A stretch of 64,000 bases of DNA from Anagrus nilaparvatae (Eukaryota > Arthropoda > Insecta > Hymenoptera > Mymaridae), in NCBI GenBank assembly GCA_022575985.1, contig JAKSXM010000231.1:5644501-5708500 (forward strand), in the 5' to 3' direction. How positions within the stretch are numbered: the stretch's first letter is position 1; the number at the start of each line of letters is the position of its first letter. Both the position numbers and the translations under genes were made by a program. Below are positions 61,501-64,000 of this stretch, piece after piece. The notes beneath the pieces were generated by a model. It saw only the letters and a list, made by a program, of their open reading frames with translations, was not told the origin of the DNA and ran no database searches.

Positions 61501-63523
61501 TTAAAAGTTCATTTTTTACAAATTTCGAATTTCCCGCCAAGTCTCGTGACCAATTAAAAATCTGAACAAAAATTTGTATTCCGCGTAAAATTTTACATTA
61601 TATCTTTTCATGTTTTTACGAAATTTTAAACTGAAAGATTAAATTAATTTTAATAAAAATAATCCCGGCACGGATCTGCCGCCGTAATTTTTCCCATTCC
61701 GGTTCCAGTGCAGTAACAAGTCATGGCCGGAAATCCCGGTATTAGACTTGGGCCGCAATTTACCATTAGTTTTGCTTCTGTTCAGTTGGGTAAATATAAT
61801 TAAGAGAAAATATAAGTTAGAACCATTTAACTATTTGATTATTATAACAAAAATCGTTTTTATTTACTCAATAAATTAAATATAATAATTATTAAATTTT
61901 TTTACGCACATATTTAACTATTTTCAATATTAATTTAAAATTTTTAAACTTATTAAATATTAATTAATAAAATAACTAAAAATTAAAATATTAATTGAAA
62001 ATACCAATTATTGGCAATTTCAAATATGTATGTCAGTTTAAATACTCCCACGTCCAACTTCTCGCCAACTTTAAAATAAAAAAAAGAATTACATATTTAG
62101 TTAGTGTAAGTTGTCAGCACTGCGAAAAAATTACATGTTTTCTGAAAAGTTAATACTTTTTTTAGATTACCGGCGCGGTAAATGTCTATCGTATTTATCA
62201 GTATAACCTGGTATAACGCATATCGGACGAAAAGCTTACAGAATCAGCCCCCCGGTATATTCGATACATAAATCTTTATAAGTATCATAAACCATCATGA
62301 GAGCATCGTTATTTACTTTCTTTGTTGATTTTTGTTTATCTACTTCTTTTTTTTAAATTTATAGTCTAAGAATTTTTTTAAATTGAGTTATCATTAATTT
62401 CTTTGTTTTATATTGAATTTTACTCTGATGGTTAAAATGAAAAATGAAAAAATCATTTTTATCATGTCTGATATTTAATATAGATCAAATTTAAGAAAAC
62501 CAGTTACTCATGTATCCTAACTCGTAAGGTTACATAAAATTTTCTTGTGGTTCGCCATAAAAGAATACCGCAATTTAATTATTATAAATCAAATTTATTA
62601 AAATACATATTTCTACTTATAATATCTTTTACTCTTTTTCCTGCTATTAAATTTTTTATTATCAGTTTGGTATAATTTCATTTTGCTTACTGTACTTTTT
62701 TTAAGATGTGCATGGTTAGTTTTAAATTTTAATTAAGTGATTGTTAAAAAATATTTATTACTGTTTCAACTTAAAATTAGCCAGTTTTTAAATATAAATC
62801 TTTAAGTTTTATGTTTTACTGGAAATTTGAAGCAAATATCTGATAATTACAAGCAAACTATTAAAATATAATTCATTTTTATAAAATCAGTTTTTTAAGG
62901 ATAAAAAAAATTGTTAAAAAATTTCAATTTTATTGAATTTGGATCTCGAAAATAAAAAGTATGAAATTAGGTTGAAATTCATAAATTACTAAATTAAATT
63001 GAAGTCTCTTCAAAGAAAATTATGTAAATCTTAAACATTTTCATCCTGAGATAAAATTTTACTTCAAGAGGCGATTTAAAGGATTCATTAAAAAGGCACC
63101 GTTTTACTAATTCCCAAACAAGTTAAAAAATTTTGCTTGAAATTTCAAATATGTGCACTCAGATTTCACAATTAAAATTTTAAAACATTTTTCCAATCCT
63201 GAGTAATAAAAAATAAATCTCATAAAAAATCAAATAAAAGAAATGCTTACTTCGAGTAAAGCAATAACAAGTCTCGTATTTCCACTTTGCAGTGCAATTG
63301 TTCCAATAGTTGTAGTTTTTGGATTCTTAACATTTAATGTGCCATTATAATCGTTATTCGATGTCGTCGTAGTCGTTGAAGGTTCAATACCATCATTATC
63401 TTTTGTTGATACAATTTCCCTATCACTTTTATCAATAACATTATGATGATTATCACTTTTTTCGATTCCCATTGTCGTTTCGTAACCGTTAACCATTTTA
63501 GGTCGATCAAATAATTGTGGATA
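12408..63523 (-). CDS. zormin: Giant zormin/titin-like muscle protein (35 exons, 5' end probably outside window)
   Basis: Thirty-five exons join in frame into at least 3,851 residues ending at a TGA (12408-12410). Order: leader (1-70), spectrin-like helical repeats (about 70-1270), Ig1-Ig5 (about 1310-1914), linker, Ig6-Ig7 (about 2045-2270), a Ser/Pro/Glu-rich disordered region (about 2300-3740), and Ig8 at the C terminus. The Ig domains carry typical intracellular I-set signatures: a Cys and a Trp, then a DxGxYxC-like strand F. Insect zormin is known as a Z-disc and M-line protein encoded beside sallimus. A similar role as a sarcomere scaffold is inferred from architecture. Sallimus, obscurin/Unc-89 and stretchin are less likely, since no kinase, SH3 or PEVK array and no long kettin-type Ig array is present. 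The first exon opens with an in-frame acceptor, so coding probably continues past the right edge, though a Met at 63493-63495 is possible. Confidence 0.7.
12585..12765 (-). CDS. Large muscle gene, exon 34: Ig domain 8, main part
   Basis: The exon enters in phase 0 at acceptor ATTCTAG and ends on one base, with donor GTTAAT. It contains PLRDIAVVSGQTARFECIV, NVIWSKDGRIVE and LTLPRTCP, with the first core Cys and Trp present. Confidence 0.86.
12921..13018 (-). CDS. Large muscle gene, exon 33: lead-in to Ig domain 8
   Basis: The exon has 32 whole codons plus two bases completing Gly and ends in phase 0, with acceptor TTTCTTAG and donor GTTAGT. It ends ILPKKPPQFIT, the first strand of Ig8. It is too short to show as a separate ORF. 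Confidence 0.82.
13641..14147 (-). CDS. Large muscle gene, exon 32: compact YFKYDFGYEFG block and disordered tail
   Basis: The exon completes Gly with exon 31 and ends on one base, with acceptor TCCTTAG and donor GTATTG. It begins GTKHIDPETGLIYFKYDFGY followed by EFGIVLPGE, which looks like a conserved folded or binding motif inside disordered sequence. Further on it is Ser/Pro-rich (DPMSPSPTSLSPSLP) before the last Ig domain. Confidence 0.85.
14148..15432 (-). other. Intron 31 of the large gene
   Basis: A 1.3-kb intron with a clean donor and acceptor. Nothing else was recognised; short frames inside it have no coding character. Confidence 0.7.
15433..15630 (-). CDS. Large muscle gene, exon 31: polar linker
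   Basis: The exon completes a His codon with exon 30 and ends on one base, with acceptor TTCACAG and donor GTAAAA. It contains HMSDMSSSFKSKTQKFV and ends RVAQYG, which joins the conserved-looking block at the start of exon 32. Confidence 0.82.
15783..16487 (-). CDS. Large muscle gene, exon 30: disordered segment with GSPPEMGYAP motif
   Basis: This exon encodes about 235 residues, entering with two bases of Gly and ending on one base, with donor GTAAGA. It contains LLPGSPPEMGYAPPRHSY (about 16330-16383), a degenerate copy PGSPPQYDYAP near the end, and RESDYESDIDSSR. These match motifs in exon 28. The frame stays open to 16680, but the residues there are hydrophobic and the acceptor at 16488-16489 marks the exon border. 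Confidence 0.84.
16488..17570 (-). other. Intron 29 of the large gene
   Basis: A 1.1-kb AT-rich intron. The 5' extension of the exon 30 frame into it is hydrophobic and low-complexity, hence treated as intronic. Confidence 0.65.
17571..17793 (-). CDS. Large muscle gene, exon 29: Ser/Asn/Tyr-rich disordered segment
   Basis: The exon enters in phase 0 and ends on one base; the donor (GTTCGT) is weak. It is Ser-rich, for example TKAQSSSSSNYVARNEF. Phase agreement on both sides supports it. Confidence 0.75.
18147..20792 (-). CDS. Large muscle gene, exon 28: giant disordered Ser/Pro/Glu-rich exon
   Basis: This exon encodes 882 residues, phase 0 to 0, from acceptor GAAATAG to donor GTTCGA. It has no globular fold: it is rich in Ser, Pro, Lys, Glu and Thr, as in interdomain regions of sarcomeric scaffolds. 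Short motifs recur, including PPPEIGYAP (about 19927-19953), PPPEMGYAP (about 19090-19116), PGSPPIYVQP (about 18503-18532), SESEYESDFD (about 18828-18857) and KESGYMADTDEP. These look like partner-binding or phosphorylation sites, which is inference. The C-terminal quarter is Ser/Tyr-rich. Confidence 0.88.
20908..21071 (-). CDS. Large muscle gene, exon 27: end of Ig domain 7 and linker
   Basis: The exon completes Ala and ends in phase 0, with donor GTAAGT. It contains KRHAGKYMVRASNSGGEAQS, in which the strand F Cys is Val. Ig7 therefore lacks both core cysteines. A short acidic linker follows. Confidence 0.84.
21144..21347 (-). CDS. Large muscle gene, exon 26: most of Ig domain 7
   Basis: The exon enters with two bases of Lys and ends on one base, with donor GTAATT. 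It contains FPPVFGRRLQAQVVKKGDRV, IMEVEITGTPEPSVTWYVND and PPEIIMKQQGNCYMLV. The first core Cys is Val. Confidence 0.85.
21419..21616 (-). CDS. Large muscle gene, exon 25: second half of Ig domain 6
   Basis: The exon completes Gly from exon 24 and ends on one base, with donor GTAAAT. It contains FPLPTISWSKNGQELI and VKDAGRYTCTARNEIGS, with the core Trp and strand F Cys. Confidence 0.86.
21682..21916 (-). CDS. Large muscle gene, exon 24: linker and first half of Ig domain 6
   Basis: The exon enters in phase 0 (SHKIEEFERIVQDAPGEL) and ends on one base. Ig6 begins APRFVSPLTGMIVDQGTD, but the first core Cys is absent: VIIEGIIDG has Gly there. Confidence 0.84.
22164..22510 (-). CDS. Large muscle gene, exon 23: Ser/Thr-rich linker
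   Basis: The acceptor CATCGATAG supplies two bases that complete Gly with exon 22; the exon ends in phase 0, with donor GTAATT. It starts Gly-rich, then EGKSEGKIEAKKEGEM, then a long Ser/Thr tract. A Met further upstream (22557-22559) would extend the frame, but phase agreement with exon 22 favours the acceptor. Confidence 0.75.
24776..24860. repeat. Short direct repeats GTCAGGGAAA
   Basis: Three copies of a GTCAGGGAAA word within about 75 bp, two preceded by CTGGAAA, probably a transposon remnant. Confidence 0.5.
25711..25725. repeat. Poly(C) tract
   Basis: Fifteen C in a row, unusual in this very AT-rich sequence; could be assembly-sensitive. Confidence 0.9.
30626..30800 (-). CDS. Large muscle gene, exon 22: second half of Ig domain 5
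   Basis: The exon enters in phase 0 and ends on one base, with acceptor TTATTTTAG and donor GTAAAT. It contains IQWLFNEQPVHGKDF and VHSGTISCIAENSIGK, completing Ig5 with its second Cys. It is an isolated exon with introns of 8.1 kb downstream and 3.5 kb upstream. Confidence 0.82.
30801..34285 (-). other. Intron 21 of the large gene, 3.5 kb
   Basis: No supported exon. It contains a GAA/GCA-rich patch near 31176-31203 and a small MITE at 32211-32385. Confidence 0.6.
32211..32385. mobile_element. Small MITE, 175 bp
   Basis: A 32-bp terminal inverted repeat beginning ATTGTCTTACCAAAC, with its partner ending GTTTGGTAAGACAAT; one mismatch. The interior is AT-rich with no ORF. Confidence 0.7.
34286..34746 (-). 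CDS. Large muscle gene, exon 21: Ig domain 4 and first half of Ig domain 5
   Basis: The exon ends in phase 0, with donor GTAAGA. Ig4 is PPKFTKLLTDLLIDEGDNVK, FECEVIGEPKPEILWYLN and DKGNYTAKAVNRYGE, with Ala in place of the second Cys. Ig5 begins at APFFKEKFQDRIVPEGTS and FECIVIGKPAPK. The right border is uncertain: acceptors giving 34746 or 34740 both keep the frame. Confidence 0.84.
35041..35221 (-). CDS. Large muscle gene, exon 20: second half of Ig domain 3
   Basis: The exon enters in phase 0 and ends on one base, with donor GTAAGT. It contains VIWYHDEKPVKES and LDDAGNYKVVAINAGGK. The strand F Cys is replaced by Val. Confidence 0.85.
35296..35544 (-). CDS. Large muscle gene, exon 19: linker and first half of Ig domain 3
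   Basis: This exon encodes 83 residues, phase 0 to 0, with donor GTATTT. An acidic/Lys-rich linker is followed by PKIQLPLKDLNIVEGASARL and DCVIIGQPEPE, the first strands and first Cys of an Ig fold. Confidence 0.82.
35837..35982 (-). CDS. Large muscle gene, exon 18: linker between Ig domains
   Basis: The exon has 48 whole codons plus two bases completing Pro, and ends in phase 0, with acceptor TTTTTTTCAG and donor GTAATT. The sequence is polar and Lys/Ser/Asn-rich with no Ig signature. Confidence 0.78.
36116..36418 (-). CDS. Large muscle gene, exon 17: Ig domain 2
   Basis: The exon completes a Glu codon from exon 16 and ends on one base, with donor GTGAGT. It holds a complete I-set domain: PPVFTKELTSCTVKEGSS, LECTVQGNPLPTVQWFKND, and DDQATYTCKATNRIG. 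Both core cysteines are present. Confidence 0.88.
36419..37107 (-). other. Intron 16 of the large gene, 0.7 kb
   Basis: AT-rich, with nothing recognised inside. Confidence 0.6.
37108..37522 (-). CDS. Large muscle gene, exon 16: linker plus Ig domain 1
   Basis: The exon enters in phase 0 and ends on one base, with acceptor AATTTTAG and donor GTACGT. After a Glu/Val-rich linker comes an I-set domain: KPKFTVPLYDATVQEGEKF, Cys in FECEVIGYPEPK, Trp in IVWTKEN, and a second Cys in SARFSCQATNILG. Both core cysteines are present. Confidence 0.88.
37591..38024 (-). CDS. Large muscle gene, exon 15: Ala/Glu-rich helix ending the spectrin-like region
   Basis: The exon starts with two bases of a Gly codon and ends in phase 0, with donor GTAAAT. 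The middle is a long uninterrupted helix rich in Ala, Glu and Lys (KVKEAKAEAAAAATAATEAE), probably a coiled coil or stable single helix joining spectrin repeats to the Ig array. Confidence 0.85.
38081..38447 (-). CDS. Large muscle gene, exon 14: spectrin-like repeat
   Basis: The exon enters in phase 0 and ends on one base, with acceptor TTTCTCAG and donor GTAAAT. It contains YFELLEEAKAWNKEGSTLL and a C-terminal charged helix. It restores Gly with exon 15. Confidence 0.85.
38556..39011 (-). CDS. Large muscle gene, exon 13: spectrin-like repeat
   Basis: This exon encodes 152 residues, phase 0 to 0, with donor GTGAGA. It contains a helix ending KLVLDNWMLHESNMKSRL and another with STISGWLGESSSAAKGA, matching two spectrin helix A cores. 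The open frame starts at the acceptor at 39011, upstream of the first Met. Confidence 0.86.
39071..39195 (-). CDS. Large muscle gene, exon 12: short helical segment
   Basis: This exon encodes 41 whole codons plus two leading bases and ends in phase 0, with acceptor GTGTTTAG and donor GTAATT. It is a Lys/Glu/Leu-rich helix (KKKLAEVANKLENT) and too short to stand out as an ORF alone. Confidence 0.8.
39260..39443 (-). CDS. Large muscle gene, exon 11: helical repeat segment
   Basis: The exon enters in phase 0 and ends on one base, with donor GTAAAG. It contains TIEWVSQFREKLYPIINLD and a Leu-rich helix. It restores Asp with exon 12. Confidence 0.83.
39509..39685 (-). CDS. Large muscle gene, exon 10: helical repeat segment
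   Basis: This exon encodes 59 residues, phase 0 to 0, with acceptor GAATTCAG and donor GTAAGT. It contains QNWESWQTTITTQKEL, a helix with two Trp residues. Confidence 0.83.
39764..40156 (-). CDS. Large muscle gene, exon 9: spectrin-like repeat
   Basis: This exon encodes 131 residues, phase 0 to 0. It contains NLLKNSWNAAKTVIEKRLQL and DFEKRWTDLQPKYVKSSENG, two helices with spectrin-type Trp spacing. The real start is the acceptor at 40156, not the Met at 40087. Confidence 0.85.
40224..40445 (-). CDS. Large muscle gene, exon 8: spectrin-like repeat
   Basis: This exon encodes 74 residues, phase 0 to 0, with acceptor TTCTAG and donor GTAAGT. It contains KRCLNEFSTKYEELSAWLTS, a spectrin helix with its Trp. 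Confidence 0.85.
41138..42252. mobile_element. TIR element with TA duplication, 1.1 kb, in intron 7
   Basis: The left end GGGTAACTGTACTAG and right end CTAGTACACTTACCC are complementary with little mismatch, and both arms continue into CGGCCAC/GTGGCCG. TA flanks both sides (41136-41137, 42253-42254), as for Tc1/mariner-like elements. The interior repeats GTCGGCCAC-, GGTCGACCAC- and CCGACTACT-like words. No transposase ORF. Confidence 0.68.
42318..42500 (-). CDS. Large muscle gene, exon 7: helical repeat segment
   Basis: This exon encodes 61 residues, phase 0 to 0, with acceptor TTTACAG and donor GTAAAT. It contains VSTKMDELESQLKIANYP and a second helix. The next intron (40446-42317) carries an inserted TIR element. 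Confidence 0.83.
42632..42823 (-). CDS. Large muscle gene, exon 6: helical repeat segment
   Basis: This exon encodes 64 residues, phase 0 to 0, with acceptor TTGTTACAG and donor GTAAGT. The sequence is helical, with a predicted loop around SSGYFSGQNALDQAYSIL. It continues the spectrin-like region. Confidence 0.83.
42824..43342 (-). other. Intron 5 of the large gene, 0.5 kb
   Basis: AT-rich, with nothing recognised. Confidence 0.6.
43343..43599 (-). CDS. Large muscle gene, exon 5: spectrin-like repeat
   Basis: The acceptor is TTTTTTTAG and the donor GTATAT. The exon completes an Ala codon with exon 4. It contains VHRVEKWLEELHDKRRSIE, the helix A Trp pattern of a spectrin repeat, followed by long Leu-rich helices. 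Confidence 0.85.
43669..43916 (-). CDS. Large muscle gene, exon 4: spectrin-like repeat
   Basis: This exon starts with the last base of a codon and ends with the first base of the next, with donor GTAAAG. It is helical and charged (SRASECRDSMKNLESLC, ALKEGKGLYDKLKEIA). A Ser codon is restored across the junction with exon 3. Confidence 0.85.
43977..44155 (-). CDS. Large muscle gene, exon 3: spectrin-like repeat
   Basis: This exon encodes about 60 residues, entering in phase 0 and ending on two bases of a codon, with donor GTGAGA. It contains AEIYKAMAETLASAWKDVND and LERRREILQRN. A Trp in helix A followed by a charged helix is typical of spectrin repeats. Confidence 0.85.
44271..44393 (-). 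CDS. Large muscle gene, exon 2: CCDC141-like helical segment
   Basis: This exon encodes 41 residues, phase 0 to 0, with acceptor TTTTTCAG and donor GTAAAT. It includes LDIQPELTKLGSSIDEAKEL, an amphipathic helix that continues the CCDC141-like module of exon 1. An 18.9-kb intron separates it from exon 1. Confidence 0.82.
46739..47893. repeat. Large diverged inverted repeat
   Basis: The left arm (46739-46812: AATGGAATTCATTCCACC, GGCCCAAGTT, CAACTAAAAATAAG) pairs with the right arm (47800-47893: CTTATTTTTAGTTG, AACTTGGGCCCAA, GGAGTGGAATCCATT). A further copy of the GGGCCCAAGTT motif lies near 46640. Confidence 0.55.
48719..48805 (-). CDS. Speculative alternative first exon of the large gene
   Basis: Twenty-nine codons from an ATG (MNYDYDDDHHNTASKQHS...) to a phase-0 donor-like GTGTAT, which would join exon 2 in frame. 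The donor is poor and no promoter was recognised, so this may be chance. Confidence 0.15.
49521..49547. repeat. Poly(T) tract, 27 nt
   Basis: A T27 run preceded by a short TA repeat. It might be the tail of a retroposed copy on the minus strand, but no gene-like body was recognised. Confidence 0.85.
50372..51145. repeat. Diverged palindromic element, about 0.8 kb
   Basis: The arms at about 50372-50680 and 50860-51145 pair imperfectly over their whole length, for example GTCACTGATCACGATTT (50550s) with AAATCGTGATCAGTGAC (51000s), and GCAAACCTAATCTC with GAGATTAGGTTTGC. Similar GTCACTGATCAC words at about 49905 suggest another family copy next to it. Confidence 0.65.
51542..52059. mobile_element. 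Near-perfect foldback element, 518 bp
   Basis: The left arm (51542-51773) and right arm (51829-52059) are almost perfect reverse complements over about 230 bp, around a 55-bp AT-rich loop. Arms include CTATCCCTGCCGGGTC and its partner GACCCGGCAGGGATAG. Such identity means recent insertion or gene conversion. A transcript through it would form a long double-stranded hairpin. No ORF. Confidence 0.85.
52860..52955. repeat. Short direct repeat with ATGCGAT and AACGTAAGTCA
   Basis: Two roughly 50-bp units, each with AATGCGAT, an A-run and ACGTAAGTCA. ATCGCA/TGCGAT words recur. The following 53000-53150 is GC-richer than its surroundings; possible transposon end. Confidence 0.5.
54859..54950. repeat. 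Repeat copy A (partner at 58139-58228)
   Basis: Two near-identical 90-bp segments in direct orientation, both with CATACAGACTTTTTTT, ACCGGTTTTTTAGCTTCC and GGTCTCAAAA. Copy A is preceded by a (CA)n run. Confidence 0.75.
55513..56232 (+). CDS. Intronless bacterial-type class I SAM-dependent methyltransferase
   Basis: Uninterrupted 239-residue frame, a full-length Rossmann methyltransferase. Motif I is VLDLACGDGSFG (residues 47-58), followed by an acidic strand 2 (GYDLSQKM, Asp73), GDMETIELP (97-105), YNLVHCQYGIHYV (109-121) and EHPIY (146-150). The C-terminal HHTLSSYVNSCIKNGLEIME is the substrate-side pattern of bacterial Methyltransf_11/12 proteins with an F-x-EHPI motif. The substrate is unknown. 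It sits antisense in intron 1 of the muscle gene and is clearly richer in G+C than its flanks. It has no introns, no frameshifts and intact SAM-binding residues. An AATAAA follows 25 nt after the stop. A bacterial origin with adaptation to a eukaryotic host is inferred; contamination is unlikely given the insect-like flanks. Confidence 0.88.
   Translation: MSNSINNYDNQILFDQYRMRDALIPENILVKNRFFSMLPADITGWTVLDLACGDGSFGRRLLDKGVNSVIGYDLSQKMIELAIKSSSNDSRLQFFVGDMETIELPKERYNLVHCQYGIHYVSNLDRIIAQISNTLKLDGIFIFLVEHPIYTSNSWPGRELVELNEKLIYPVCNYFEEGQRIVTWFGTQVTKQHHTLSSYVNSCIKNGLEIMELIEWAPDIPKSRDKPYSLMIKAKKKTY
56257..56262 (+). terminator. Poly(A) signal AATAAA after the methyltransferase gene
   Basis: Canonical hexamer 25 nt past the stop codon, compatible with expression from the insect genome. 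Confidence 0.5.
56305..57034. mobile_element. piggyBac-like MITE, 730 bp, with TTAA duplications
   Basis: The 13-bp perfect terminal inverted repeats are GGCCCCCTTTTCA (56305-56317) and TGAAAAGGGGGCC (57022-57034). They are flanked on both sides by TTAA (56301-56304, 57035-57038), the target site of piggyBac elements. The interior has no transposase and contains further inverted segments (TTCCAGCACTTG-like near 56746 against CAAGTTCTGGAA near 56592). It begins 72 bp after the methyltransferase stop. Confidence 0.8.
58139..58228. repeat. Repeat copy B (partner at 54859-54950)
   Basis: Direct repeat of copy A with few differences. In this copy it follows the degenerate dispersed repeat directly. 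Confidence 0.75.
58535..62256. mobile_element. Candidate 3.7-kb element bounded by ACCGGGGG inverted repeats
   Basis: The left end ACCGGGGGTTGATTCTGTAA followed by GCGTTTCG is matched in reverse at the right end (CGAAAAGC, then TTACAGAATCAGCCCCCCGGT, ending at 62256). About 26 bp pair with a few mismatches, and ATATGCG lies inside both arms. The interior carries a nested GC-rich MITE, dispersed repeats and a GC-rich patch (61661-61770), but no transposase. Confidence 0.5.
59714..59977. mobile_element. GC-rich MITE, 264 bp, with TA duplications
   Basis: The 33-bp terminal inverted repeats begin CACTGAAAAAAAATTACTGG and differ at only two positions. TA flanks both ends (59712-59713, 59978-59979). 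The interior is GC-rich, in strong contrast to the host DNA, with paired GCGCCTAGA/TCTAGGCGC words and CGTGAAACG/CGTTTCACACG copies. The 98-residue frame crossing it is incidental. Confidence 0.8.
63251..63523 (-). CDS. Large muscle gene, exon 1 in window: leader and start of spectrin-like region
   Basis: This exon encodes 91 residues, phase 0 to 0. An acceptor (TATATTTTAG) precedes it and the donor GTAAGC follows. The first part is polar and Thr/Asn-rich, with a run of Thr. The end (TIALQSGNTRLVIALLE) closely resembles the start of the N-terminal module of vertebrate CCDC141 as I remember it. An internal Met lies ten codons in, so this could be the first coding exon, but the frame stays open to the acceptor. 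Confidence 0.75.
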
Positions 63524-64000
63524 CTAAAATATATACTTTTTTTATTATCAATTTCATTTATGCTTATTAGCTATTAATTTATTTTAGTACATGAAAAATC
63601 TTGATTAAAAATAAACCGACTTTAACTCACAATAAAAAATTTTAATTTATAAACCACACATAATCAAAAAAAAAAGTTTTTTTAATATTTAAAACGTTTT
63701 AAAACCGTATAATTGACTTTTAGAGACCTTCGTAGAAATATTATTTTTGGCCAAATACCAAAAATAAAAAAATATCATCATCGTTCATTCGAAAATTGGT
63801 TAAAAGAAAAATCTCAAGAATAGAAAAATATAGCTAAGTTTCTTTATATATTTAATTAAATTATTTATTCGACGAGTCCATAACAAAAATCCCAAAATGA
63901 TTTATCTATGACATTTGAATATAAAATATTATTTGATTTATTATTAGATAAACGAACACACAATAACGTGTAATTGATAATAATTTACAAATAATTTTTT
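63524..64000 (-). other. Probable upstream intron of the large gene
   Basis: AT-rich sequence upstream of the acceptor at 63524-63525. No further exon was recognised before the window edge. Confidence 0.5.

Larger units (their letters stand above)
44394..63250 (-). other. Intron 1 of the large gene, 18.9 kb
   Basis: The intron links exon 1 (donor GTAAGC) to exon 2 (acceptor TTTTTCAG) in phase 0. It carries a nested methyltransferase gene on the opposite strand, several foldback and TIR elements, and long homopolymer tracts (A22 at 45322-45343, T27 at 49521-49547). Sequence outside the listed elements is AT-rich and featureless. Confidence 0.7.

Noticed and set aside
12408..63523. Identity as sallimus/kettin, obscurin/Unc-89 or Msp300
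   Set aside because: No regular kettin-type Ig-linker array, PEVK, kinase, SH3/RhoGEF or KASH region in the window; combination of N-terminal spectrin-like and scattered Ig domains fits zormin better, though the 5' end is unseen.
1..64000. CRISPR array, tRNA or rRNA genes
   Set aside because: No regularly spaced direct repeats with unique spacers, no cloverleaf or rRNA signature noticed in reading.

Overview
The window is AT-rich animal nuclear DNA, most likely from an insect. It has spliced genes with GT-AG introns, eukaryotic promoter and poly(A) signals, and many small inverted-repeat transposons. I cannot fix the order.

The main feature is one very large muscle-type gene on the minus strand. 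I reconstructed 35 exons from 63523 down to 12408 by following splice sites. Their lengths sum to 11,556 nt, exactly 3,852 codons including the stop, and every junction keeps the reading frame. The 5' end probably lies beyond the right edge. From N to C terminus the protein has a short low-complexity leader, about 1,200 residues of spectrin-like helical repeats (63.5-37.6 kb), five Ig domains (37.5-30.6 kb), a linker, two more Ig domains (21.9-20.9 kb), about 1,400 residues of Ser/Pro-rich disordered sequence with repeated short motifs (20.8-13.6 kb), and a final Ig domain (13.0-12.4 kb). The architecture best fits the zormin/titin-related sarcomere family. The first spectrin-like module resembles vertebrate CCDC141.

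Left of it, on the plus strand, are the apparent last exon of an unidentified gene (25-85) and a compact two-exon gene for a 58-residue secreted peptide (4557-6272) with a good TATA box.

Intron 1 of the large gene (44.4-63.25 kb) holds an intact, intronless SAM methyltransferase gene of bacterial type on the opposite strand (55513-56232). It is followed by an insect-style AATAAA and, 72 bp after its stop codon, by a piggyBac-like MITE. It is the strongest candidate for horizontal transfer here. The rest of this intron is a graveyard of foldback elements, TIR elements and a degenerate repeat family.

No tRNA, rRNA or CRISPR array was seen. All exon and repeat boundaries were read by eye, with no database search.
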